Below are positions 45,263-56,600 of a DNA stretch of 64,000 bases, piece after piece. The first letter of the stretch is position 1; the number at the start of each line of letters is the position of its first letter. The stretch covers positions 6,758,501 through 6,822,500 of the forward strand of contig NC_134035.1 in assembly GCF_964204645.1 (NCBI RefSeq). Reading direction: 5' to 3'. The position numbers and the translations under genes were made by a program. The stretch comes from Tubulanus polymorphus (taxonomy: Eukaryota > Nemertea > Palaeonemertea > Tubulaniformes > Tubulanidae). The notes beneath the pieces were generated by a model. It saw nothing but the letters and a program-made list of their open reading frames with translations, ran no database searches and had not been told where the DNA came from.

Positions 45263-46036
45263 TTAATAGATTAGGCCTATACAATAATTTAATCTAATAT
45301 GTGATTTATCTAAATAATTTTGGTACCTAACTATGTTTTCTGGAATCGATCTATTTTTATCATTATGAATGGAATCTTCAAATAAAACTTTGAATTGTTT
45401 TTGTGTATCAAATGAAGTATTATCATTTCCAACTATTGGTGATCTTGTTTCAACTTGAGCGCCTAGAATACATATCAAATAAGTTCTAATTGATTGTATT
45501 CTTCGTATGCCTGATTTTGTAAAACCTTCACTATTTTCTAAAATAAAATTAATCCAACCATTATTATTATCAATTTTATAATTATGATAAGCTCCAATTC
45601 TATGCATATAATCAATTCTTTTTATTTCATACTGTTCACCAATACCTTGCAATTTACCATGCGCTCTAAAATCGGAATTAATGTTTATATTAAATTCATT
45701 ACATATTTCATAAAACTTAAATAGATAACTATTATTGTCCAATTCTTTAAAATATTTAGATCCGGGTAAAGGACATTCTAATCCATTTAATATTATTCTG
45801 ATTTGAAAATATGTGTGAAATCTAAATATTGTGTGAACTAATTTTGAATCAGAATAATTCAAATTTTTATCTAAGTTATTTAAATGATCATTCCAACTTA
45901 TACCACAACCAATTGTTGCACAATAAACAGCAACATTTAATTGATTCTGCCAATATTTCATATTAGATTTTACTTTATATATATGATATTCATCTCGAGT
46001 AAAAGTAACTTCATATGTATTAAATATATTTTCCAT
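45263..46036 (-). CDS. Conserved late protein, 257 aa, unknown function
   Basis: This intact frame starts in TCTAAAATGG. Recognisable blocks are VYCATIGCGISWNDHL, IFRFHTYFQIRIIL and SIRTYLICILGAQVETRS near residue 200. I recall uncharacterised proteins with this block pattern in invertebrate genomes, usually near Polinton-like genes, but I cannot name a function. It is one of the few unbroken genes in copy B, and its 3' end overlaps the next gene's possible long form. A structural role is inferred from its late position. Confidence 0.65.
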   Translation of the reverse strand: MENIFNTYEVTFTRDEYHIYKVKSNMKYWQNQLNVAVYCATIGCGISWNDHLNNLDKNLNYSDSKLVHTIFRFHTYFQIRIILNGLECPLPGSKYFKELDNNSYLFKFYEICNEFNININSDFRAHGKLQGIGEQYEIKRIDYMHRIGAYHNYKIDNNNGWINFILENSEGFTKSGIRRIQSIRTYLICILGAQVETRSPIVGNDNTSFDTQKQFKVLFEDSIHNDKNRSIPENIVRYQNYLDKSHIRLNYCIGLIY

Positions 46037-46098
46037 TTTAGAAATAAAAAACTGTGTTTCAGTAACATAAATCTCTAAATTAGTTAATGAATTTAAAA

Positions 46099-46191
46099 CT
46101 AAATTTTATATGTAATATTTTTGTTAAAATGTACTGCAGGCATATTATATTTAATTGATTTATTATATTGGAAAGCTTTTGGAAACCCCAT
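46099..46191 (-). CDS. 30-residue peptide preceded by the family start motif
   Basis: The frame starts in TTAAATAAATGGG and stops after 30 residues (begins MGFPKAFQYNK). It lies alone between two late genes. The perfect start motif is the main reason to call it. It is basic with no membrane segment. A capsid-associated peptide is possible. Confidence 0.45.
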   Translation of the reverse strand: MGFPKAFQYNKSIKYNMPAVHFNKNITYKI

Positions 46192-46207
46192 TTATTTAAT
46201 TAAAAAA

Positions 46208-46642
46208 TTAATAATTTATTAATTCTTTTAATAATTTATCTTGTTCTTCCACTGTTATATTACCATTTAAACTTATTATATAATCTAGTGTATTTTTTAA
46301 TTCATTAATTTCTTTTATATTAGTTTTAATTTTTTCTTCATTACTTTTTATATTTAATTTTGAACTTATACCAGTTAAAACACTTGATGATAATCCTAGC
46401 ACGCCAATTGATATAGCTAAAGGTGTTAATGGACTGAATATTGCTAGAAATGTTATTACAGAACTAATTGTAACTGAACCACTAATAATAAAATAATATA
46501 TAATTTTACTTTTTAAATATTTTTTCTTTTTTATCTTTAAGTCATTTTCAAATTCTAATATTTGTTTTTCTAAACATGTTTTTAATTTAGTTTTATTTAT
46601 ATCATGAGGAATAATATCAATATTATCAACTTAATCATCCAT
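46208..46642 (-). pseudogene. Two-span membrane protein with coiled-coil tail, early stop
   Basis: It starts in GCTAAATAAATGG; codon 4 is TAA, and the frame is otherwise open for 144 codons. A basic helical lead is followed by a hydrophobic hairpin (about residues 48-90: VTISSVITFLAIFSP, ISIGVLGLSSSV) and a charged helical C-terminus ending KELINY. One base change would explain the early stop. The function is unknown. Confidence 0.6.
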
Positions 46643-46664
46643 TTATTTAGCAAAAAAAAAATTA

Positions 46665-47087
46665 CTAATTAGTAAATTTATATGCTACAAATATAACAAT
46701 AACTGTTCCACCTAAAATCCAAATTATTTCATATTTCTGTTGTTCTTTACTTGGGGTATAATAATCTGATAATTTAGATTTGTATAGATGTAATTTTTCT
46801 TCATTTGTTACTGCGTTATATAAACTCATTGCATCATCAACTGATTGAAAATCTCTATGTGAAATCTTCTGATCATATAATTCCTTGTTAATATAATCCA
46901 TATAATTGTGTCTCTTTTCTCTATATTCTTCTGCTGCTTTATTATATTTTTCAAACGCTCAGTTATGTCTTTTTTGTTCTGATAACGATCCATTTTTATC
47001 AATATGCTTAAATAAATAACCACCACCAGTAAATGCTAAAGCGTTAACTATTGCTGACCCTATTATAGTTATAATTGCAGAAGCCAT
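46665..47087 (-). pseudogene. Membrane protein with spans at both ends, one in-frame stop
   Basis: It starts in ACTAAATAAATGG. The N-terminus (ASAIITIIGSAIVNALAFTG) and C-terminus (IIWILGGTVIVIFVAYKF) are membrane segments, with a charged helical middle. A TGA where TGG would fit interrupts it at about codon 43. The frame before and after is continuous, which shows it was one gene of about 140 residues. Confidence 0.6.
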
Positions 47088-47111
47088 TTATTTAGTAAAA
47101 TAATTACGCAT

Positions 47112-47333
47112 TTATATAGGAGGAATATATTTTTGTTTTTCCAAATAATCAATAGTTAAATTAGATAAAGTAACTGCTAACGTTAATTTTAAAATATCAT
47201 TTATATCAAATCTATCAACATTAACACTTTCCATTTTAAATACTTTTTTTAATACCATTGAATAACCAACAGTTCCAACTGATAATAATGCTCCATTATA
47301 TAATTCAGTTATTATCCACTTATTATCACTCAT
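47112..47333 (-). CDS. Small membrane protein, 73 aa
   Basis: It starts in ATAAATAAATGAG directly next to the 113-residue gene. Two weak hydrophobic stretches (LLSVGTVGYSMVL, ILKLTLAVTLSNL) flank a short polar part. Intact; function unknown. Confidence 0.55.
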   Translation of the reverse strand: MSDNKWIITELYNGALLSVGTVGYSMVLKKVFKMESVNVDRFDINDILKLTLAVTLSNLTIDYLEKQKYIPPI

Positions 47334-47675
47334 TTATTTATCAAAAAACTCACTATCTTCAAAATATTTAGTTATCTTAGTTATAATTATTCCAACATTT
47401 ATTTCATTACTACTTTTATGATTATCATATATTTTAGATAATATATCTTTAATATCATCGATAATTCCATCTTCATTCAATTCATAATATTCTAAATGTG
47501 TTTTAATTAAATCGATTACTTTTTCTATATTATAATTTTCTTTATTAATCATTGATGCATTGTTAAATGATTTACTTTTTATATCAGAAATTACATCATT
47601 TAGTTTAATTCTCATTTCTTTACCATGTTTAAAATCAAACCCAAAACATATACTCGGTCCTACTGTTATATTCAT
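47334..47675 (-). CDS. Late gene of unknown function, 113 aa
   Basis: It starts in ACTATATAAATG. An N-terminal ITVGPSICFGFDF strand is followed by a helical, acidic protein without membrane segments. Intact. It sits between the minor capsid gene and the small membrane genes. Confidence 0.55.
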   Translation of the reverse strand: MNITVGPSICFGFDFKHGKEMRIKLNDVISDIKSKSFNNASMINKENYNIEKVIDLIKTHLEYYELNEDGIIDDIKDILSKIYDNHKSSNEINVGIIITKITKYFEDSEFFDK

Positions 47676-47691
47676 TTATATAGTGAAAAAA

Positions 47692-48452
47692 TCATTCTTT
47701 ACATCTTATAACTAATTCATAAGTTACAGGGAAATTATTCAAATCAATTAAGTATCCATTATGATTTCTAATTTCTAATCTAAAATTATTAAATTTAGGA
47801 ATGCATGGTTTGAAATCACACTCAGCTAAATTATAATTTATTTGCGTTCCAAATTCTTTAACATTCTTCAATGGTAAAATGTTTAATAAACCAGAATTAC
47901 AAGTTGTATCTTTAGTTGCTTCGAATGTTTTTGTTGGATCGATTAAATTGCAATAAATATAAAAGTGTGTAAAAGGTATTAAGTTTGGTGTAGCTTCAAT
48001 ATTTGTAAAAGATTTATCTGGAGGAATTCCTAACAGTTTAGCTATAGGTTTTTTAACCATAAATTTATGTTTTTCAATATCAGCCAACCTTATCTTTATT
48101 TTGTTAGAACTCTCACTTTTTAAAAATCTAATATTAAACCCGGAATTATTACCTGACTTGTGCCAGGCTTTTCTATTAATTTCTTGTACCAATGTATCTA
48201 GATTATATAACCCTGGTTTTGAATATATATATAGGCCCATTCATTTTTATTTTTATTAAAAATAAAAAAGGCTCTATGTTCAACAGTTTTATTCGATATA
48301 TTGTAAAATGAGTTACATAAACTTATATTAACTAATTTTAAATGTACACAATTCTTAAATTCTCTATCTAATTGTACTGATAAGTTATGTGATTTATAAT
48401 TAGTAAGTCTTCTTGAATCAACAAATATTCTGTATTCTTTTAATTCTACCAT
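47692..48452 (-). pseudogene. Putative minor capsid (penton-like) protein with frameshift in a TA run
   Basis: Two overlapping frames (48452-48198 and 48240-47692) are one gene: both read the same NEWAYIY-like stretch across a (TA)n tract at about 48222-48232. The start is in AAAATAAATGG. The N-terminal RIFVDSRRLTNYKSHNLSVQL and HLKLVNISLCNSFYNI pattern resembles the opening of penton-like minor capsid proteins in Polinton-like viruses. The remaining part is beta-rich. Length is about 250 residues. The assignment is by pattern and position, not by a decisive motif. Confidence 0.55.
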
Positions 48453-48480
48453 TTATTTTACATATTTTCTTATTCGAAAT

Positions 48481-48836
48481 CTATTTCATGGTGTTCTTTT
48501 CATTCTTACCTTTGTATATGAAATAGAAATCACCTGAACATAATTCTTCTAAATCTTCACTTGATAATCTATGAAATCTATCTGGTAAATATGTTCTGAA
48601 TTTATATGTATTTCCCTTTAATCCTTCATATTCTAATTGGATAACTAATTTACTATCATATCTATAGTAACTGTATCAATATTTGTAATTAGATATTTCT
48701 TATGAATTGTTAATTCTGTTAACTTCTTAAATTTATAATCTACTGATTTGACATTTGAAGTATCTTTTATTCTATCTAGATATGATTTGTTGTTCTCACT
48801 GTGTACTTGTTTGTGATTGTTCTGGTTCCATTTCAA
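48481..48836 (-). pseudogene. Homologue of the 108-aa early gene, frame-broken
   Basis: The N-terminus MEPEQSQT is the leader also seen in the HNH genes. A stop follows soon after; the rest, in two frames, has KFKKLTELTIHKKY and FRTYLPDRFHRLSSEDLEEL, matching the gene at 6780-7106. It is the first gene inside the right end of copy B. Confidence 0.65.
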
Positions 48837-48904
48837 ATTTTTTTACTAAATTGATTTTAGAAGTTATTCATTTATATGTTATTCATATATATGAATATTT
48901 TAAG

Positions 48905-49054
48905 AGTAATAGGGAATATGGGGGTTCATATCAAAGGTTGAAGGGGCGAGTGAGTAAAAAATGAAAAAATAAATTCGAGCGAGAATTTATTTTTTCATTT
49001 TTTATGAGCTCGACCGTTCGACCTTTGGTATGAACCCCCATATTCCCTATTACT
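48905..49054. repeat. Terminal palindrome of element B, 150 bp
   Basis: The two arms of about 72 bases begin AGTAATAGGGAATATGGGGG and end with its exact complement CCCCCATATTCCCTATTACT. A few mismatches lie in the GGGCGAG part. The loop is GAGCGA. The left end of the element (42197-42296) has the inner arm and loop but only about 25 bases of the outer arm. Confidence 0.9.
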
Positions 49055-49068
49055 TCTACGTCAAAATC

Positions 49069-50471
49069 ACTAATTGAGAAAATAGAATGCCATGCCCACA
49101 AGAGATTCTTAAGCCTCTCCCTGGCTTCGTCCACAACCGATTCCAATTTAAACAAAGCGAGGAACTGATCCTTTGAGATCGAAGCGGGAGCAGCACTCGA
49201 CGAAACAGGATTCCCTGCCTCAGACGAAGGACGCTAGCTGCACTGAAAATTGTTTACAGATATACTAGGATTAAAAACATTATCATCATTTAATTCTCTA
49301 TTTACACATTCACGTTTTACATCAATATCGCGATTCAAACTACACAGACTAACAAAGGACAGCACCGACCGGAACATTACGGCCTTCAACGTAGGGTTTT
49401 TAACACGCACAGATATTCGTCTTACTGACGCTCCTCCAGACTCCTGGGCGGAGGGAATAACCATTAAGCCTGACGGCAATTCATTGCCGAAAGAAGATGT
49501 CATAAGAAGGGACTCATAGTCGACATTTTTCTATTTTACGAGCCCACTGATGGTGGTTTCTACTCCGCTGGGAATAAAGACGGATTTGGTGGTCTCAACA
49601 ACATCCCGAAGCTCCCGAATTCGAAGATCGTGGGGTTTGCTCCTCTCGGGTGGCAGAGAAGAAAAATCTGTGATCCGGTCCAAAAAGTTGGTGCCCAAAA
49701 GTAAAAGAACCTTACGATGAAATTCAGTCGACGATAATATACAAGAGCCGGAATATCAAGATTCAAAGTGTTACATGGCACCGAAACCACCACGTAACCC
49801 GTATACGACAAAGACGAGCCATCCACCGTGGTGACTTCAATTAGATCAGTTAAAGGGTATATATGTTTCTCAGGAAGATAAGTATATACAAAGTCGTGCG
49901 ACCGGGTAGTAACCTGAGAGGCACTATCATTCAAAGCTCTACAAGTAGCGTTATTGCACTGAACCTCCACTATGTTAGCGGATCCTACAATCCGACACGA
50001 GAACTCTACTTTCTGCATCGGACGCCTGCCCTGTGGGACCACTGCCTGCCCGTTTCCCGACTCTTCTCGAAACGTTTGGTTCTTTCCTGGTGGTAAAACG
50101 AGGCTCGAACATGCCCTCCGCATATGACCATAACCACCACAATTGTGACAGTTTCCTCTGAACGACTGATGAGCGGAGAACCGTCGGACCAGATCCATAC
50201 GATCCCCTAAACTGATTTCGTCCAGCTAGGCGCGGAGTGGGAACCCCATTCCGATAGACATGTCTTTCCGCAACCTGTTTCACAGTTTTGGAAAGCTTTT
50301 CCATTTCAGCCGACAACTTTGCAAAAGCCTCCTCCCATCCCGGAGAAACCGAACCTGGAGGTTGAGGCTTTTGAACTGGAGCCTGAACTGAAGCGATGGT
50401 TTTCCTTCCAGAAACGACCTTACTGGACTCCTGTTAACATTCAGCCTTCCACGCTTCCGTGACCACGTCAT
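49069..50471 (-). pseudogene. Ty3/Gypsy gag-protease, upstream part of the element split by copy B
   Basis: On the - strand: a gag C-terminal region (50471-50200), a zinc knuckle CHNCGGYGHMRRAC, a retropepsin-like NDSASQVTTRS (Asp kept, Ala in place of Gly), TVDGSSLSYTGYVVVSV, a linker LPSGLMVIPSAQ and RISVRVKNPTLKAVM, then LLWAWHSIFSISDFDV just before copy B. The next expected residues are in the RT part at 42193. Several frame breaks occur. No LTR was found at either side. Confidence 0.8.
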
Positions 50472-51099
50472 AATACGAAGCTTTTGTCTGAAAAAGATAG
50501 CGGCTGGCCAGTTTCACCAGGTTAGACCTATTTCCTAGACGTGGGTCCGAGGTGTCATGGCGTCATGGGTCTGATGACATCATCAATGATTTTCAAGGTC
50601 GTGTGGAGCATCTCTACACAAATACCTAGTAAAACACCGGCATACTCTCTGTACCGCCAAAATCGATCTGCACCGATGTGGGCGGTATATCGGGGAGGGT
50701 GACTGTATCTTTTTGGTGAAATGAATTGTATTTATAAAACTACACATTGTACCTGTAATTTTATTCTATCTAAGAAAATAACTTGAAATATTTTTATTGT
50801 TAATATACATGGTCGGCATATTTGCACTTGGTACGTACATGGTATCACACTTTGTCTTCACTTTGATAATACTATTTTGACAGAAGAATATGCATTTACA
50901 TGCACATAATCAAATTTTTACCTACTGGTATGTTTTAGGTCCAAAATCGGCTCAAGGATTTCTTGTCTAAAGTCATGCATATTCTCCTGTGCAATGCGTA
51001 TTCAACAAATAGCACGAAATATGATTTGTTATTTCACCATTTTTCTGTCGTGGTCAAGTACTCTTGATCTTAAATGATGAACCAATCTCCAGAACCCAG
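50472..51099. other. No gene seen
   Basis: Mixed composition beyond the Gypsy gag fragment. No LTR or repeat is recognised. Confidence 0.4.
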
Positions 51100-51290
51100 T
51101 TCTACAGTTGTCAGAGTTAACTCATTGAAAATTAACTCATTTTAGAGTTAAATCTAATTCGCAACTGTAGAACTGGACCCAGTTCCACAGTTGTGTTTTA
51201 GAGTTAACTCTGAGTTAAAGTTAGTTCATTTTCAATGACTTAACTCAGAGTTAAATCTTAGCTGGGAACTGTGGAACTGGACCCCGATCC
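51100..51290. repeat. Two adjacent MITEs with GTCCAGTTCTACAGTT-type ends
   Basis: Inverted arms CCCAGTTCTACAGTTGT and CAACTGTAGAACTGGACCC flank the first unit; CCCAGTTCCACAGTTGT and AACTGTGGAACTGGACCCC the second. Both contain TTAGAGTTAA words. They share one boundary. Confidence 0.7.
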
Positions 51291-51291
51291 C

Positions 51292-53668
51292 TTAACTTGT
51301 TCCATTTATTTCATGTCACTATTTTATGCAATGATCTCAAGTATTCTTGATCCTTTCTGACCTATAGAGATGCACTATTTAGTGTTCATGGGAGAACTAA
51401 TCTACTATGCAGAACGATTTCCTATAGAGATTTGATTATTAAAATAAATTAAATATGAAATGTACGATAAATTATTTTTTCTTTGTAATTGATTGATTGG
51501 TGCCACTGTTTTTGTTTTGGGTTCTTCAAAATAAGCCCCTCGATCCACCTGAAATTCTTGTTGGAATTACCCCCTCCATATACCCCTCCCCCAAGTGGTA
51601 GCCCAAGAGCGGTAGGAGCTTGCTGAGAGGATGTTAACGGATCATTAGACAAAACAATCATTCTCACAAAATCATCTTGACAAAACAAAACATTGACAAA
51701 TTGCATTCAATTGACGCTTGCTCAACGGAAACACGTTCTCTCGGTTCACAGGGACTCATATAAGAAACAAACATGCAAACAAAACACGCTCACGCCCCAA
51801 AATTCACCAGAAACGTTGGTAGGACACAAATCCCGGGCCCCAGTTACCACGAAAATAATCGGATATCAAATTTCACAACACAGAAACAACGTACGCGAAT
51901 AAATCGTGTTACACACGGCTAAGCCAAAAATACAAAACATAACCAAATGAATATAAAGCAAGGATGGCAACTGCCACTATACAAGATTATTCGTACAAAT
52001 AACAAGAACACAAGCGAAGAAAAAATAATAATCATGCAAATAACTAAACAAATTACAGTAAATAAGAATCAATAATCGTGTCAAGCGGAGCGGACAAACT
52101 GTCGGCAAAATTCGAACAAACACCGCAACTGAACCGCTCACCTTTATTCAGGTTTACCGCACCGCCGCGCCTGAACGAACACAGGCATTCAGACTGAAAC
52201 GATTTCGCGATTTGAGACAGATGACGTCCGTAATACGGATGGCATGCATGTGAACAATTTTAAAATTTCGGCCGATATTCTTAAAACAAGATGGTACAGC
52301 ACGACCAAACTTAAAACGATATTTGCGATTCGCGACGAACGATATTTTACGATTTATATGCACACGACTGAAACTTTCACATACGTAGAACTCGCGTACC
52401 GTTACCGGATTTTCTTCACGATGCGCGCGTTTCGGCTAACTTATTGGATTTCGCTCCAATAAGCTTCAATTTCAACCCTAACGTTTTTTTAAATCTTAAA
52501 TAGGGATTGTCCCTGTTATTTAGTTGGTTGGTAGATTTTGTTTGATTTTCTGATTGAGTGTCCCTTAAAGACCCACCACACCTGCCGGGAGCGAAACAGG
52601 GGATTTGATTTTGAAATCGGAAATCGAAGTACAGAAATAGTTGTGTGATCGGCGGTCGAGTTTACATGTTTTTTGTTTTTTTTTTCGTTTAAATCGAAGT
52701 ACATGATTGGGAAATTCGGTTCCGGTTCATTCAAACAATCTTCCAACCAGTCTGAACCGGCAAGCGGCTGATTGGGGTGAAATTTTCCTGGCTGCCTAAT
52801 TTAATACATCGAAATTTTGGAATAGTTATATTACAAGGTTGAAGATCATTTGTCCATTTTTATATTTTTTTGGTCGTTTTCTGCGTGTAAATAGTCCGAT
52901 AATTTAGTTTTTTTCTGGTAGATGTTGATATAGAAAGTCCTCTAAGTTGATTGTCCCGCGTGTTGACTAGATAGAAAGGAAGCACATTTCAAAACGCAAA
53001 TTTTCCAGATGAGAATATGGTCCTTGGGTATCAGAAGTGTAGTTGTATGACATCGACGGTGCAGCTCCGATGAGGATGGGTTTCTCCGTCAAGGGGTCCG
53101 CGATCGGTACTTCACATGTGGTGCTGAGTTTGCCTAAAAGTTTTTACACGGAGAGCAGTTTTGTGTTTCTAATATACAGTGCATGGTTAGGTCTGCCGGT
53201 GCGTCGCAATCGAAGGGAGAGTACTATGCGCATTGATAGACCGTCAGTAAGAAAGCGGCACAGGCACGTGAATATTGAATACATATTTGTACACTAACGT
53301 ATATACAGTCTTGATCGGGTTTTATTTACAGTCACAATTATGTTTTTGGCAGTTTTTAATGAGGCCGACGTCAAGAGGCAACTTTTCAGTCATCATTGCG
53401 CGCAAATAGACTGAGCTATCCTGAAGCCAAAAAGGAGGCAGCTTTCCAGCTATCGCGGCAATGAGACTGAGTTTACAGTCAAAACATCAGAAACAGTAAA
53501 TTAATGCGTATGTGGTGATATAAAACAAAAAGTGGTCAGACAGTTCTATGCATATTGATAGACCGTCATCCCGGTTCGATCTAAACATAGAACATAGCTC
53601 AGGTGTCAAAGTCGGGTATGTAGGTGTATGGCCTTGGGTTTAATCATGGACGTACGTCCATGGTTTAA
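51292..53668. other. No gene supported
   Basis: Short frames only. A pair of similar words (TATGCRYATTGATAGACCGTCA) occurs at about 53224 and 53547. A short palindrome CATGGACGTACGTCCATG is at 53645. Otherwise nothing is seen. Confidence 0.4.
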
Positions 53669-56600
53669 TTAATAGACTACGCTAATGGTGTCGATTGTGA
53701 ATCTGTTTACTGAATTCAGTCCGCTTGTGTCCGGATGTATAAGTATATTGTTAAGACTCCAAATATGAAGGTTTTGTTGAAGCATGATTTCTTGGTGTAG
53801 GCGATCTTTAAGTGAGTTTTTGAAATATATTATAGTGTTAATGCGGCCAGAGCCTTGGCCAGAGATTTTTGTACAAAATGGATTGTGCGAGAAATAAAAG
53901 ATAGTTTTAAGTGTGCGTTTGAAGAAATCTCTTTCTATTGTTTTAGTAATTCCTGTGTTGACGATATCCTGAGTGATATTTATAGGTGTGTTAAGTATGC
54001 GTTGAAAGATTGGTTGTATACGTGAATGTAATTGCCGTGCTTCAGTGCATGAATATACTACATGGTCATTTGTAGCCCCGCGTCCACAAATTTTACAATT
54101 TGGATCAGTTTTAATTTTCCAAAGTGAAACTGGTTTCTTGTTGAGCTTAATTTTTGGGTTGCCAAAAATAGGTTTTTGCAGAATTTCGGTAATGGTCTCA
54201 GTTGGAACTAGATTTTGTTGAAAAACTGTCCATGATTTTAATAAAATGTCTGTAATAGTCATTCATAATATTTGGTATTTCATTGTGAGTGATGTTTGAA
54301 ATATTCCAGCCTGGGCCTAGATATTTTTGCAGGTTGTAGTTGATTAGTGGTTTCCAGTGTGTAGGTTTTAAAGCGTGGTTAATGATCGTCTTAAATGCCT
54401 GTGTTTGTTGTCTGTATTTGATGCTGTGTATGTCAAGGCAGAATCCGCGTCATAATACCTCCGCCCAAAATACCTCCACCCAAATATCCCGCACCCAGAA
54501 TCCCTCCGCCCAGAATACCCTCATATGTTTCCAAAATACCTCCAGGCCCTAGATCTAATGGGTTTATGCCTGAAGGACAAAAATTAGGAACCCATTAGTA
54601 ATATAATCTTTTATAATTTGTCACCATCAAAGTTTGAATTTACAGGCCATATTCAAATAAACCAAAGTTCTGTAGTTTAAAAGTAGTTAGTTGAGCGAAA
54701 CAAAGTATAATGTTAATTTCAGTATATTGTTCGAAGATCATTGTTGCAGTTAAATGGAAATGAACTGAACTGGTGTGTATACCGAAATGTAGTACATTGT
54801 TTTCTTAGATTATAGGACTAATTAATATTCTATATTCGAAATATTGAATTTTTTCCAGAGAAATCTCGTTGTTTGTTCAAATTGGGTCGATTTGTAAATT
54901 TCCCAGCCATAACTAATTGGAAGTGAACATTGGCATTAATTGTTATTCAATTATTATTCAGTATAGGCTTATATATACCGTAATACATTATATATGATCC
55001 CATACATGTATAATAGTCAATATTGGTGGTACTTTATACATCTCAATAATAGAATTATAGTATTTCTTTTAATTCTTGGTGGAGGTATTTTGCACACATA
55101 TGAGGGTATTCTGGGTGGAGGGATTCTGGGTGTGGGATTTAGGACGGAGGTATTTTGGGCGGAGGTATTATGGGCGTATCCTGTCGAGGCCTCCATGTTC
55201 GATTTTTTGTGTCTTATGTCTTTACCGACAAGGCGTTTCCCATTGTCCCATAGGAAGTTGGTGATTTTTGGAAAAATTTCGGAAGTGTACCACAATAGAG
55301 GTAGTATAGAGAGTATATGTAAAGATAATTTAGTTTGGCGCCAAAGATTTATGATATTTTGAATTTTATTTATTTTCGGATTCCAGTTTAAATCATCAGT
55401 ATTTTCATTGCCGAAATGAATTCCATAAATTTTCATTGATTTCTTCCAATTTGAGTCTAAAGTTTTATCGTTTCTAGCTTTCCAAGATCCTATCCACATA
55501 CACTCAGTTTTATCTTTATTAATTTTTGCACCCGATGCTCTTTCAAACAGAGTTGAATTTGTAAAGACTTGATTCAATGATTCTACGTCGGTTAGACATA
55601 ATGTAGTGTCATCTGCATATTGTTTGATTTTAATTTCTGTGTCATCTGGTAGTTTTACTCCTTTGATATTTTTGTTTTCGCGTATTTTAATTGCTAATGG
55701 TTCCGCTGCTATTATGTAGAGTATTGCGCTCATGGGACATCCCTGTCTTACGCCTCTTTCTAAGGTGAAGGGTTTAGTTAAGAAGCCGTTACTTTTAATT
55801 CTGGATTTTGGATTTGAATAGCAAGTTTTGATGTATCGAAGTTTCAAACATATATTGCAAGTCAACACGATCAAAAGCTTTCATTTGATCGATGGTCACT
55901 AGAAATGCTACTAAATTATCATTATTAACGTAATCAATTAAGTCTCTTATTATATGACCATTGTCTTGAATTCGACGTCCCTTTACGCCACATGTCTGGT
56001 CTGGGTGTATTATGTCTGTTAGACAGTTAATTAATCTGTTAGCGAGAACTTTTGTGAATATTTTGTAATCTGTACATAGTAATGAGATTGGTCTCCAATT
56101 TTTCAAGTCTGTTTTGTCATTTTTCTTATGAATTAATGAAATAATACCAGTTTGCATTGATTTAGAAAGTCTATTTTCTTGTATACACGCATGTACTAAT
56201 TGTAGAAAGTCATTTTGGAGAGTATGCCAAAATATTCTATAAAATTCAATAGGTAGTCCGTCTATACCAGGGGATTTATTATTTTGGCAAGATTTGACTG
56301 AATTTGTTAATTCATCGATATCTATTTCGCAGTCATGTTGGAGTTTCTTTTGATTAGAAATTTTAGGTAGATTAGTCAGGAATAGATTTTGGGTTTCTAA
56401 ATCCGTTTCTTATTTTCTATGTAAGTCGTTATAGAATTTTAGTTGAATTTTTTCAATGTCTTTTTGACCAGTTTTAATTTCACCCAGATTATTTTTGAGA
56501 GTCCTGATGTGATTCTTTTTAGTGCGCTGTTTTTCATAATTTGCAAAGAAGGTACTTGTTTTCTCTCCAAATTCTCTCCACTCAATTTTAGATCTTATCA

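Larger units (their letters stand above)
42197..49054 (-). mobile_element. Virus-like element B, inserted in a Gypsy pol gene
   Basis: The terminal inverted repeats are at 42197-42363 and 48838-49054: an inner 65-bp section (CTTAAAATATTCATATATAT and on) plus the terminal palindrome, of which the left end keeps only the inner arm and loop. Late genes run on the - strand from 48452 to 44413 and early genes lie at both ends. The block with capsid, integrase and ATPase is absent, replaced by a Penelope-like fragment at 43462-44412. Gypsy coding sequence flanks both ends. It is a deleted, decayed copy of the element A family. Confidence 0.85.
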
